Shown here piece after piece: positions 13,413 to 20,985 of a stretch of 37,154 nucleotides of DNA. How positions within the stretch are numbered: position 1 is the first letter of the stretch; every line of letters begins with the position of its first letter. The position numbers were made by a program, and so were the translations under genes. Source of the stretch: a virus; IMG/VR virus record IMGVR_UViG_3300030098_001818, positions 1-37,154 of that record. One strand, 5' to 3'. Under the pieces are notes generated by a model, which was not told the origin of the DNA, searched no databases, and saw only the letters and a list, made by a program, of their open reading frames with translations.

Positions 13413-15904
13413 GTTGTTTTGACCTCCGTCATTTCTAATGTTATCAATCTTGTCTGATCTGGTGCAACCCCTCTTGTTGCATACACCCTGGAGGATGTCA
13501 TAGCATCCTGATACTTAAGATTTACAAAATGTGATGATCCGTCTGGATCTTGTAGTTTTATAAAAGGCTCTTTTCTTAGTGTCTCTAAGGTAGAAACATC
13601 TGTAGATAGTACAGTGCTTGTCCTTACTCTTCTTAGTTGCATTGACCTTTTATCTGATAATTTAATAACTGCTGTCCATCTTCTGTAATCGATTGGATTC
13701 CATGCAGCGTGAAATACAAGTGAGTTTATTCTTGGTGATACAGCAATATCATCTGTTGTAAATACAAGCTTAAATCTAATTCTGTCAAAGTTAATCAATG
13801 CAGATGCAAAGTCACCTACAAGAGTTTGGCCTGTAGATGTAACTGTTCCGTCTCCAAATGTATTCCAACCTATATTGTCATTGTCGGTGTCATCGTCTAC
13901 TTTATAAAATACTTGTACATTTTTACTTGAGGACAAGTTTGAACCTGTAAGAGTTAATTTAATTGCAGACTTGTTGATGTCTGGATAGTTAAAGTTAACA
14001 TAAGGTGTATAAAACTCCCCAGTAAGTCTGTGTTCAATAACAGAGTTTAGTGCAGGATTTTCGTTTCTTATTGGCATCCTAATTCTAAAAGCTCTAGGCT
14101 CTCTATTGTTATTGCTATCAGATGAGTCATCGTTAATAAGATTACCAAGCACAAATAGGCTTGTTCTTTCCGATCCTTTGAATTTACCCATAGCGTTTAT
14201 ATCTGATACATCAAAACTTGCAATAGTATGAGGTACATCTTCTGAACGACTACCAGGCTCTTCTTGTTGTGTTCTTACAGAAAGAAGTTTTACTGTTCTT
14301 GATAAGTTGGCCCCTGAGAAAGAATAAGGGAAAGTGTACGGGAAACCTGAACTCTCAGATGCTAAATCATCTGCTAGTGCGACAAAGAGGTTATTTCTAT
14401 CTTGCGTTAGAGCTGTTACTCTTCCACCGAATCCTCTGAACGCAGGGGCCTTAAAAATATATGACAGGTCTGTAAAAACATAAGATCCGTCAAAGTTTCC
14501 AACATCAATTCTAAAAAATGCTTGGTCACCACCACCTGCAAATATTGCACCTGATCTACCTTGTGCTGATTTAAAGTTTGAATCGTCTGGAAAAAGATTG
14601 GCTTCTGGTTGTAAATCAAGAAACTTGTTTGCACTTCTTGAGTATTGAAAGAGACCATCTTCTCTTCCTACATACAACCTATCGTTAGCTGAAAATAAAT
14701 TAGTTATGTCTCTATCTGAGTCACCACATTTGATTTCACTACCAAAATTAGCAGTGTCTGATGGATCTGTTGATACGGATATTTGGTTTGCTCTACTCTT
14801 AAATAAAGCTAAATCACCACTAGCATTACGAGCTCTTGCAAAAAACTCAGCAAGTCTTCCGTTCCCACTGTTTGTAGAGGGATTTGCCCATGTAGTTCCG
14901 TTAGTGCTTCTTAAATAGTTTGCATTTGTACCTCTACCTGCATATAAGGCACCATCAAAACTTATTAAGTCTGTGATTGCGAAAGATCCGTCTACATATA
15001 CTGCGTTCCATATTTCGTTACTATCATCCCATTTATAGATTGCTCTACCACAAGCTGCGTAAATATTACTGCTAAACTCTTGTGGTTCTGTCCATGTTGT
15101 GCCACCTTCTGGGAAAAATGCTAAATCATCAATCGCAAAAACATCACCACTTGTAGACAAGGTTATTCTTACCTTTAGGCTTGATGCACTTCCGTCAACA
15201 GTTATGTTGGTTTGAGATGCAGCAAAAGCTGATGTGCTTGTAACTTCATCACCTGATGCAGTGGCAGCAGAGTCTACAATCTGTATCTTTGCATTACCAG
15301 AACCAGATATCCTCTTTAAATATACATGAGCAAATACTTTTTTACTTTGAAATAAAGTTGGACTGTTTATAGTTTGCTCTATGTATCCACCATTTGCAGT
15401 CGCTGTTATCTGCCCACCTCTATTACCATTTTTGACATGTGTAGTTTGTGAAGTCAGTGTAGCATTGTTAGTTGTATAATCTGTTAAGTCAAAAGAACTA
15501 TCACTTGCAACCTGTTCAAATCTTCCGTTTCTTATCAATATGTCAGTTTCATCTTGAAGATATCCAAGTACAAGTTCTCCTCTAAACATACCCAGCACAC
15601 CATTTGAGTATCCGTATCTTGCTCTTGCTCTATTAGCTTCTGTAGCAGTGCCGAACCTAGATATAGTTGATGCACCAAATCCACGATGCCAAGAGTCTTG
15701 ATCAAGAACCAATCCTATGTCAGGAGATTGTTGCTGGTAGTTTGCCGAATCACTAACTTGTCTAGGAGGAGCTGGTGACACATGATCTATTCTCCACCCT
15801 CCAGGCACATTCGGTGCATCTCGATATAGTTTAAGACCTACTTTATTAGTAGATCCATCTGTTTTACTTAATACAATATCTGAACTATACGGAGCTGTTG
15901 ACAT
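13409..15904 (-). CDS. large tail protein with propeller-like centre
   Basis: The gene encodes 831 residues. The N-terminal region contains GGWRIDHVSPAPPRQVSDSA, written here to 20 residues, then QDSWHRGFG, a pattern I associate with tail proteins of aquatic phages. A lectin-like stretch (TNNATLTSQTTHVKNGNRGG onward, about 140-265) resembles carbohydrate-binding beta sandwiches. Residues about 275-530 have propeller-type blades (IYACGRAIYKWDDS, FDGALYAGRG, RLYVGREDGLFQYS, NNLFVALADD). The C-terminal 100 residues (RRWTAVIKLSDKRSMQLRRV, FIKLQDPDGSSHFVNLKYQD) may dock it to the tail. It may be a tail hub or nozzle-like protein. Confidence 0.6.
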   Translation of the reverse strand: MSTAPYSSDIVLSKTDGSTNKVGLKLYRDAPNVPGGWRIDHVSPAPPRQVSDSANYQQQSPDIGLVLDQDSWHRGFGASTISRFGTATEANRARARYGYSNGVLGMFRGELVLGYLQDETDILIRNGRFEQVASDSSFDLTDYTTNNATLTSQTTHVKNGNRGGQITATANGGYIEQTINSPTLFQSKKVFAHVYLKRISGSGNAKIQIVDSAATASGDEVTSTSAFAASQTNITVDGSASSLKVRITLSTSGDVFAIDDLAFFPEGGTTWTEPQEFSSNIYAACGRAIYKWDDSNEIWNAVYVDGSFAITDLISFDGALYAGRGTNANYLRSTNGTTWANPSTNSGNGRLAEFFARARNASGDLALFKSRANQISVSTDPSDTANFGSEIKCGDSDRDITNLFSANDRLYVGREDGLFQYSRSANKFLDLQPEANLFPDDSNFKSAQGRSGAIFAGGGDQAFFRIDVGNFDGSYVFTDLSYIFKAPAFRGFGGRVTALTQDRNNLFVALADDLASESSGFPYTFPYSFSGANLSRTVKLLSVRTQQEEPGSRSEDVPHTIASFDVSDINAMGKFKGSERTSLFVLGNLINDDSSDSNNNREPRAFRIRMPIRNENPALNSVIEHRLTGEFYTPYVNFNYPDINKSAIKLTLTGSNLSSSKNVQVFYKVDDDTDNDNIGWNTFGDGTVTSTGQTLVGDFASALINFDRIRFKLVFTTDDIAVSPRINSLVFHAAWNPIDYRRWTAVIKLSDKRSMQLRRVRTSTVLSTDVSTLETLRKEPFIKLQDPDGSSHFVNLKYQDAMTSSRVYATRGVAPDQTRLITLEMTEVKTT

Positions 15905-17241
15905 TAATATCCTCCGTTAAGACTACTTACAACACCTTTCATAAGAGCTAGAGGGGCCATACCACCATGTCCTTGGTTTACAAGGTTTTGGAAGTGTGTC
16001 TGTCTTCTCTGTGCTGCATTTAAGTCTGCTATGTCTAGTTGATCTATATCTTGCTGAAACCATAGTGCTGCTGCTTGATTAATTAACAATCTTGCTTGTT
16101 GTTGGTCTATTTCCATTGTGTCTGAGCCAGAGGACACGGAAGAAAGCAAACCCATTCCTCTGACGTGCAGACTTCTATCACTATTAGAGATAGAACTTTT
16201 TATAACTATCGTGTCGCCTTCTTCTCTCCAGTTTAGCAAAGGAGCTCCAAGTAGACTTGGTACTTCACTTTGTCCTGCTGTTGCCACCATTTCGTCTGCA
16301 TAAAAAACGAAAGCATCAGAGTCACTTGTTACATGAAGGCCAACTTTTATACTTGTGTCTAAGTCTTTTGCATCTAGTGTGTGGGTAAGTCTCTCCCAAC
16401 CACCTCCTGAGTGGGTAGTTCCTGTTGATATGGAATCTGAATCAATCTGTATTGCAGCAGATACTCTGCTTGCAGTTTTAGAATATACCCATATACCTAC
16501 ATTTATTTCTTCACCTTTATAGTTAGTTCCACTTGGAACTGTAAGTAAAGCTGTGTTAACAGAACTTGCTGCAACTTGAAACTGTGCTGAGTTAGATCCT
16601 GAAAACACCATGTAGTTATCTGGTGATGTAGTTTCTGCTTCTTGAGTAATACTTGTAAAGTTTGAGTTTACCCAGTCAGCAGGTGTAGTTGAGTCTGTCC
16701 ATGTTTCAAAGTCACAGTTTAATGTGTTTACAATATTGTTTCCGTAGCTTTGAGCATCTATTCTTGACTCTTCATATATCTGTCTTACATACCCTGGTGC
16801 AACAGACGAAGGCCTTGCATACTTATTCTGTGTGTCTGCTAGGCATAAAGTTCTGTCGTTTACTTCTTTATATAACCTTGGAAATACGTTAAACCTTGCA
16901 TCATTAAGAGAATCTCTTAGTTGGTTAGGATCATACCTGTAAATTTCAAAAGTAGCTTGTGTGCTGCTATCCGAAGTCAAAGAAGTACCTGATACAGTAA
17001 TTGTTCCAGAACTCGCTGTATAGTCCGTTACACGCCTTACAGTGTCATCATTGTTTGCACTTGTAATTTTAATAAAGGTGTCATTTAGTGCATCGTCATT
17101 AGTAAATCCAGAGTCTGTAAGCTCTGTAGAAACTACAGATGTGTTTGCTGCAATAGCAGTTGTTGTTGTAAATGAACCTATAAAAGCACCTATAGCTCTT
17201 CCAAACTGAGGTAATAGATTGTTAAGTGTTGTTGTTGCCAC
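15904..17241 (-). CDS. putative neck/tail adaptor with carbohydrate-binding-like insert
   Basis: The gene encodes 445 residues. Residues 1-110 are strand-rich (SVVSTELTDSGFTNDDALND then TFIKITSANNDDTVRRVTDY). A helical segment, LRDSLNDARFNVFPRLYKEV, resembles the core of head-tail adaptor proteins. A beta-sandwich-like region with CDFETWTDSTTPADWVNSNF and later VGIWVYSKTASRVSAAIQID resembles carbohydrate-binding modules. A C-terminal helical region (INQAAALWFQQDIDQLDIAD) follows. It lies between capsid and tail genes, consistent with a neck or tail-completion role. Confidence 0.5.
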   Translation of the reverse strand: MATTTLNNLLPQFGRAIGAFIGSFTTTTAIAANTSVVSTELTDSGFTNDDALNDTFIKITSANNDDTVRRVTDYTASSGTITVSGTSLTSDSSTQATFEIYRYDPNQLRDSLNDARFNVFPRLYKEVNDRTLCLADTQNKYARPSSVAPGYVRQIYEESRIDAQSYGNNIVNTLNCDFETWTDSTTPADWVNSNFTSITQEAETTSPDNYMVFSGSNSAQFQVAASSVNTALLTVPSGTNYKGEEINVGIWVYSKTASRVSAAIQIDSDSISTGTTHSGGGWERLTHTLDAKDLDTSIKVGLHVTSDSDAFVFYADEMVATAGQSEVPSLLGAPLLNWREEGDTIVIKSSISNSDRSLHVRGMGLLSSVSSGSDTMEIDQQQARLLINQAAALWFQQDIDQLDIADLNAAQRRQTHFQNLVNQGHGGMAPLALMKGVVSSLNGGY

Positions 17242-17699
17242 TATACAGGTATCTCCGATGTGCGACCATCACGATCTACTCTTATCTTAAGAGGTCTTGT
17301 GAGTCCACTTTGTTCTGTTTTCATAAAAAGATAGTCAGTTGCAATGTGTTGTCCTGTGTTGTCTACAATTTTAAATTGCTGCATTACAGGCATCCTTGTT
17401 GCCATTTTGTTTACTGCCATCTTAAGTTTGTGTTCTTCAACAGACATTCCATTGTCTTCTTCTCTCTGTTTCCGAACTTCTTCGTAAACCCTTTGTCCTG
17501 CTTTAGTATCTCCAGAATGTTTATTTGCTAAATCACCTGCAATCTGTGCGTGTGATTCAACATCACCATATCCAATCTTACCTTCAGGAATTACCATCTT
17601 CATTTTCTTACCATTCTTTTCAACAGTATGTTCTGAGACGGCAATCTCAGGTTTATCTCTAAAAATATTATTCTTGTTAGACTTAGTATATTTACCCAT
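17241..17699 (-). CDS. hypothetical virion-module protein
   Basis: The gene encodes 152 residues. A basic N-terminus (MGKYTKSNKNNIFRDKPE) is followed by a charged helical middle (VYEEVRKQREEDNGMSVEEH) and a strand-rich C-terminus (MQQFKIVDNTGQHIATDYLF). It is coupled by TAATG to the 445-residue gene. It is not recognised. Position suggests head completion or virion assembly. Confidence 0.6.
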   Translation of the reverse strand: MGKYTKSNKNNIFRDKPEIAVSEHTVEKNGKKMKMVIPEGKIGYGDVESHAQIAGDLANKHSGDTKAGQRVYEEVRKQREEDNGMSVEEHKLKMAVNKMATRMPVMQQFKIVDNTGQHIATDYLFMKTEQSGLTRPLKIRVDRDGRTSEIPV

Positions 17700-17700
17700 A

Positions 17701-18006
17701 CTAAGCAGCCGTATTAATTATTACGCCGTGAATACCATTGTTAGCTACGCCGTAAGATACATTGATTACTGCATCAGTGCTTGTAGCTTCAACCATTTTT
17801 ATAGTAGACAATGTGTCTTCTCCGTAAACAGTAAAGGCATCACCTGCACTTACTAGCACACCCACAGCAGTTGCTGGATCTGTGCCGTCTATTCTGTATC
17901 TTATAGCTGCTGTTTCAACTTTAATTTGTGCAAAGTTTACTCCGTCAGGTACTGTCAATGCTCTAACTGTTGCATCAACTGTTAATTTTTGATGTCCAAA
18001 TGGCAT
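17701..18006 (-). CDS. small beta-rich head or decoration protein
   Basis: The gene encodes 101 residues. The start is preceded by GGAGG. Nearly the whole protein is alternating strands (KLTVDATVRALTVPDGVNFA, AAIRYRIDGTDP, GDAFTVYGEDT, INVSYGVANNG), of the kind seen in small decoration or fibre-base proteins. A structured intergenic segment lies just 5'. Function is inferred only from position and fold pattern. Confidence 0.55.
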   Translation of the reverse strand: MPFGHQKLTVDATVRALTVPDGVNFAQIKVETAAIRYRIDGTDPATAVGVLVSAGDAFTVYGEDTLSTIKMVEATSTDAVINVSYGVANNGIHGVIINTAA

Positions 18007-18024
18007 CTTACCTCCTAATGTAGC

Positions 18025-18068
18025 GAGGGCTAAAGGAATTAAATTCCGTAACTTTAACTCAAGCCCTC
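18025..18068 (-). promoter_or_regulatory. nested hairpin in the late-operon intergenic gap
   Basis: GAGGGCT (18,025-18,031) pairs with AGCCCTC (18,062-18,068), enclosing GGAAT/ATTCC (18,035-18,047). It lies in the 80-nt gap between the 18,087 and 17,701 genes on the late transcript, without a T run on that strand. It may be an mRNA processing or stabilising element, separating strongly expressed capsid genes from those that follow. Confidence 0.5.
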
Positions 18069-18086
18069 ACCACAACTATTCATTTA

Positions 18087-18476
18087 TTATGCATCAGATC
18101 CAGCTATGCCAATCCATCCAGAAGTTGCACCAGTCCAGTAGCAGACTGCTGTTTCATTTTGGGTTGGAGTCATAATTGTACCTGTAGTAGATGAACCATT
18201 CCATCCTCTTACAGTGATTACTTCGCTTCCATCAGCAGTGTTGCTGATCACAAAGAATCCACCTTGAGTGTCTGCGTATCTTGTAGTTCCTGCTGTTCCA
18301 GTTCCTTCAGAGTTAATATCTGTAGTTGCTGTTCTTAAATCAGGAAGATCACAGTTTCTTGCAGAACCTCCTGGATCTAAGAATTGATACTTAGCATCTG
18401 TAACGGCTAAGCTCTTAGCTCCAGATAGAGTCTCTGCATTGGATGAATCGTATTTATTACCCATAGTGTTACTCAT
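18087..18476 (-). CDS. capsid decoration/head-fibre-like protein
   Basis: The gene encodes 129 residues rich in Thr, Gly, Ser and Asp, with strand patterns. ARNCDLPDLRTATTDINSEG is followed by GGFFVISNTADGSEVITVRG and then ETAVCYWTGATSGWIGIAGS. This resembles small surface or decoration domains in phage heads. It sits two genes downstream of the capsid gene. It overlaps the next gene by 8 nt. An intergenic hairpin follows its stop. Confidence 0.5.
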   Translation of the reverse strand: MSNTMGNKYDSSNAETLSGAKSLAVTDAKYQFLDPGGSARNCDLPDLRTATTDINSEGTGTAGTTRYADTQGGFFVISNTADGSEVITVRGWNGSSTTGTIMTPTQNETAVCYWTGATSGWIGIAGSDA

Positions 18477-18867
18477 CTTTTAGGTCTCCTATTTTATTTT
18501 CAAGTTTTTTATCAAGTCTTGGTTTCTCCGTTTCCATCTTGGGGAGCTGCTCTTTCTTTTGCGATCTCTGAGGTGCTTCAACCTTTACAGGGAGCTCCAT
18601 CAGTCCGCCTTTCTCAAGATACCCAACGATGCTCTCTGGAAACATCCTGACTTTGGTTTTGTCCATCCTAACAAGATTACCTTTAAGGTCTCTTGTAGGC
18701 AGGTATATGTAAGCCATGGTGGGATCGTTCTCTGTCCACTCAGGGGTTGGCAACTTGTCTAAATTCTGCTCTTTCAGATAATTCTTCAGAGTTTCATTCC
18801 ACTTGTTGTCAAATTTGATTTCTTTCAAAATCGTATTCCATCTGTCTAATTGAACTGTAGTAGTCAT
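18469..18867 (-). CDS. hypothetical head-module protein
   Basis: The gene encodes 132 residues. The N-terminal helical part (QLDRWNTILKEIKFDNKWNE then TLKNYLKEQNLDKLPTPEW) leads to YIYLPTRDLKGNLVRMDKTK. The C-terminal third is charged and probably disordered (QRSQKKEQLPKMETEKPRLD). It is coupled to the upstream gene by ATGA. It could be a head-completion or minor capsid protein. No family recognised. Confidence 0.55.
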   Translation of the reverse strand: MTTTVQLDRWNTILKEIKFDNKWNETLKNYLKEQNLDKLPTPEWTENDPTMAYIYLPTRDLKGNLVRMDKTKVRMFPESIVGYLEKGGLMELPVKVEAPQRSQKKEQLPKMETEKPRLDKKLENKIGDLKDE

Positions 18868-19184
18868 TTCTTTCTACCTCTCCTACCTCTTCTGCGTTTC
18901 CCAGCTTTAACTTGACTTTGAGGAGCAACCCTCTCGGTCAAACTGGAAGACGGAGAACCAATAATTTCTTTTTGTGTTTTGACAAATGCTGGTATCCATT
19001 TGCCTGCGAAAACTAAATTTTCACCACTGAGCCTAGATTGTCTTTTCATCTTAGATAAGTAGTGACCAACCCTGTCGGTTTTAACCTTAAAGGGATCTCC
19101 ACTCATAGAATCATAGATAGTTGTGTATAGATGATCGTCATTATTTTCAATCTTCTTTACATAATAATCTTGCTCAGTAGTCAT
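18864..19184 (-). CDS. small head-module protein with arginine-rich tail
   Basis: The gene encodes 106 residues, starting 9 nt after the capsid gene stop. An acidic/aromatic start (TTEQDYYVKKIENNDDHLYT) is followed by a globular part and a tail ending GKRRRGRRGRKK. The Arg-rich tail suggests contact with packaged DNA or RNA. Its place immediately after the capsid gene fits a minor capsid or inner-surface protein. Confidence 0.55.
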   Translation of the reverse strand: MTTEQDYYVKKIENNDDHLYTTIYDSMSGDPFKVKTDRVGHYLSKMKRQSRLSGENLVFAGKWIPAFVKTQKEIIGSPSSSLTERVAPQSQVKAGKRRRGRRGRKK

Positions 19185-19193
19185 TCAGTCTCC

Positions 19194-20090
19194 TTATAGT
19201 GCGTCTGCCGCACCTAGCATTTCAACACCCCAAGGATCAGCTACTTCAGCTTCTCCCCATTCACCAACCATTACCATTTCTGTACCTCTTAATGAAGCAT
19301 CTCTTTCTTCTTCTGCTTCCATTTCGTGAGCCATAGCCAAAGCCAAAGCCTGTGGAACGAAGATAGCACCCTTAGCATCTCCAGAGCCGTCTCTACCAAT
19401 TACTCCTGATTGGAATACTGGTACACCAAAAGCTCTTTCGTTACCTCGGAAGTAGTTCTGAATAACTTCTGCTGTAATTCCTTCTGGAATTGGTTGAGCA
19501 GCCATACCTGAACCACCTGCCTGTATAGATGATACTTCTTGTACAAACCTTCTGATGTGTTCTGGATGCATTACTGCATTTGGTGTTCCAGGGGCCATAC
19601 CAAAAGATGAGTTGTTGTCAGTTTTTAAGAAAGATACTGCACCTGCAATATCTCTGTAAGTTAAGTTACTTCCTGCACTTCCGATAGAGTTTGAAAAACC
19701 ATCGAATAGAGTGATTAGGTCGTCTTCAAGTAATCTACCTAAAGCTCCACCTTGAACATCTCCAACGTGAGAAAGTATGTCTTCGTTATTTTGTCTAGTT
19801 AGTCTGTCAGATACAAATGTAAGTATTCCGTGTTCTGAAGAAGTTATGCTAGTTACTGTTACAGATAATTGTTGAGGAGTTGTAATATCCACACCTTCTG
19901 ATAAAGCAGCCGCATCGTTTCTACCCCAAATAGGGATATTAACTTGTTTAGAACCTTGAGGAATATCATACCTAGATACCAACTGGTTTGTAGGACCAGC
20001 AGGCTCAACGTTAGCAATCGCTGCTGCGATTACAATGCTAGATTGATCCGATAGACTAGAACTTGACGATAAAGTCAATCCTGTTGCCAT
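19194..20090 (-). CDS. major capsid protein
   Basis: The gene encodes 298 residues, near the short end of HK97-fold capsid proteins. It lies directly after a scaffold-like gene. Supporting segments are VNIPIWGRNDAAALSEGVDI, TSITSSEHGILTFVSDRLTR, LLEDDLITLFDGFSNSIGSA, the loop VMHPEHIRRFVQEVS, FGVPVFQSG and the C-terminal AEVADPWGVEMLGAADA. The alternation of a long N-terminal arm, a helical spine and a strand-rich P-domain fits this fold. The call rests on pattern and synteny together, since I cannot run a fold search. Confidence 0.8.
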   Translation of the reverse strand: MATGLTLSSSSSLSDQSSIVIAAAIANVEPAGPTNQLVSRYDIPQGSKQVNIPIWGRNDAAALSEGVDITTPQQLSVTVTSITSSEHGILTFVSDRLTRQNNEDILSHVGDVQGGALGRLLEDDLITLFDGFSNSIGSAGSNLTYRDIAGAVSFLKTDNNSSFGMAPGTPNAVMHPEHIRRFVQEVSSIQAGGSGMAAQPIPEGITAEVIQNYFRGNERAFGVPVFQSGVIGRDGSGDAKGAIFVPQALALAMAHEMEAEEERDASLRGTEMVMVGEWGEAEVADPWGVEMLGAADAL

Positions 20091-20103
20091 TATTTATCCT
20101 TTT

Positions 20104-20910
20104 TTATAGGTTTGCGTAACCTTTATTTTTTATTTCACTTTTCGCTGCACGATACTGTGTAGCATCAATTTGGCCTGAAGCCATCATTTGAGATAAATCG
20201 GATAAAGTTGAAACTCTGTTACTTCCAGCTTTCGGAGCTGCACTCGTACTCGGTGGTGGCTGAGTCTGAGGAGTAGGCTCTTGTTGTGTTGCTTGATTAG
20301 CAGGTTGTTGTGGTTTCGCCATTTCGTCTATATTTTTTTGAGCAAGTCTTATCAACTGTGCCGTAGACATATTTTGATTCCACCCTTTCCAAACCTTTTC
20401 ATCAGTCTCTGCTACATTTAAACCAGAGTCCTGAATCATCTGTCTGGTTGTTTCTGCAAGAACTTCTTGTTGTGGAGACATCTTAGCTTCTTGCACTTGT
20501 GGTGCAGGTTCTACCTGTTTCTCTTCTAACTTAGCCTTGTAGTATTCAACCTGTTGTTCTGGATCAAGCTGTTCAACCTGAGCTTTCTCAACATTCTCAG
20601 TAAATTTAATAACAGGCTCCAATCTTTTATCGATCATCTCCTGTATCTCTTTCTGTTGACCTGCCGTGTAATTTGCAAATCTACCTTGAAAAGAATTTAG
20701 TGCTTCTTTACTGGCTTCGGCTGCTGCCTTTGCTGTCATTTCCGCTATCTTATCAGGTGTAAGAGATTCTTCTGCTTTGACTTCCTGTTCTTGCCCTTGA
20801 GCTTCTACTGGTGTCGTTGCAGCATTATTTACTTGTTCAGCTATCTGCTGTTCTTCTGCCGTAACAGTTTCTTCTTGTTCTGAAGCCGTAACTTCTTTTT
20901 CGTCTGCCAT
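20104..20910 (-). CDS. scaffolding protein
   Basis: The gene encodes 268 residues, highly acidic and Gln/Glu/Ala-rich, with low complexity and long predicted helices. Examples are EVTASEQEETVTAEEQQIAE, EMTAKAAAEASKEALNSFQG and KAQVEQLDPEQQVEYYKAKL. A Pro/Gln linker (about 205-230) leads to a short C-terminal helical domain (VSTLSDLSQMMASGQIDATQ) of the kind scaffolds use to bind the capsid protein. Position immediately upstream of the capsid gene on the late transcript is canonical. Confidence 0.8.
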   Translation of the reverse strand: MADEKEVTASEQEETVTAEEQQIAEQVNNAATTPVEAQGQEQEVKAEESLTPDKIAEMTAKAAAEASKEALNSFQGRFANYTAGQQKEIQEMIDKRLEPVIKFTENVEKAQVEQLDPEQQVEYYKAKLEEKQVEPAPQVQEAKMSPQQEVLAETTRQMIQDSGLNVAETDEKVWKGWNQNMSTAQLIRLAQKNIDEMAKPQQPANQATQQEPTPQTQPPPSTSAAPKAGSNRVSTLSDLSQMMASGQIDATQYRAAKSEIKNKGYANL

Positions 20911-20932
20911 GAGCCGTAACTCCTTCTACTAT

Positions 20933-20954
20933 CGGACTTTTTGTCCGTAGGACA
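20933..20954. promoter_or_regulatory. hairpin and GGACA/TGTCC palindrome upstream of the scaffold gene
   Basis: CGGAC (20,933-20,937), TTTTT and GTCCG (20,943-20,947) form a hairpin. Overlapping it is TGTCC-gta-GGACA (20,942-20,954), the same half-sites as in the candidate origin. The 12-mer GTAGGACATTTT at 20,947-20,958 also occurs at 1,843. It lies in the 75-nt gap between the 1,396-residue protein gene and the scaffold gene. Confidence 0.4.
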
Positions 20955-20985
20955 TTTTATATAAAAATAACATTAATAAATAAAG

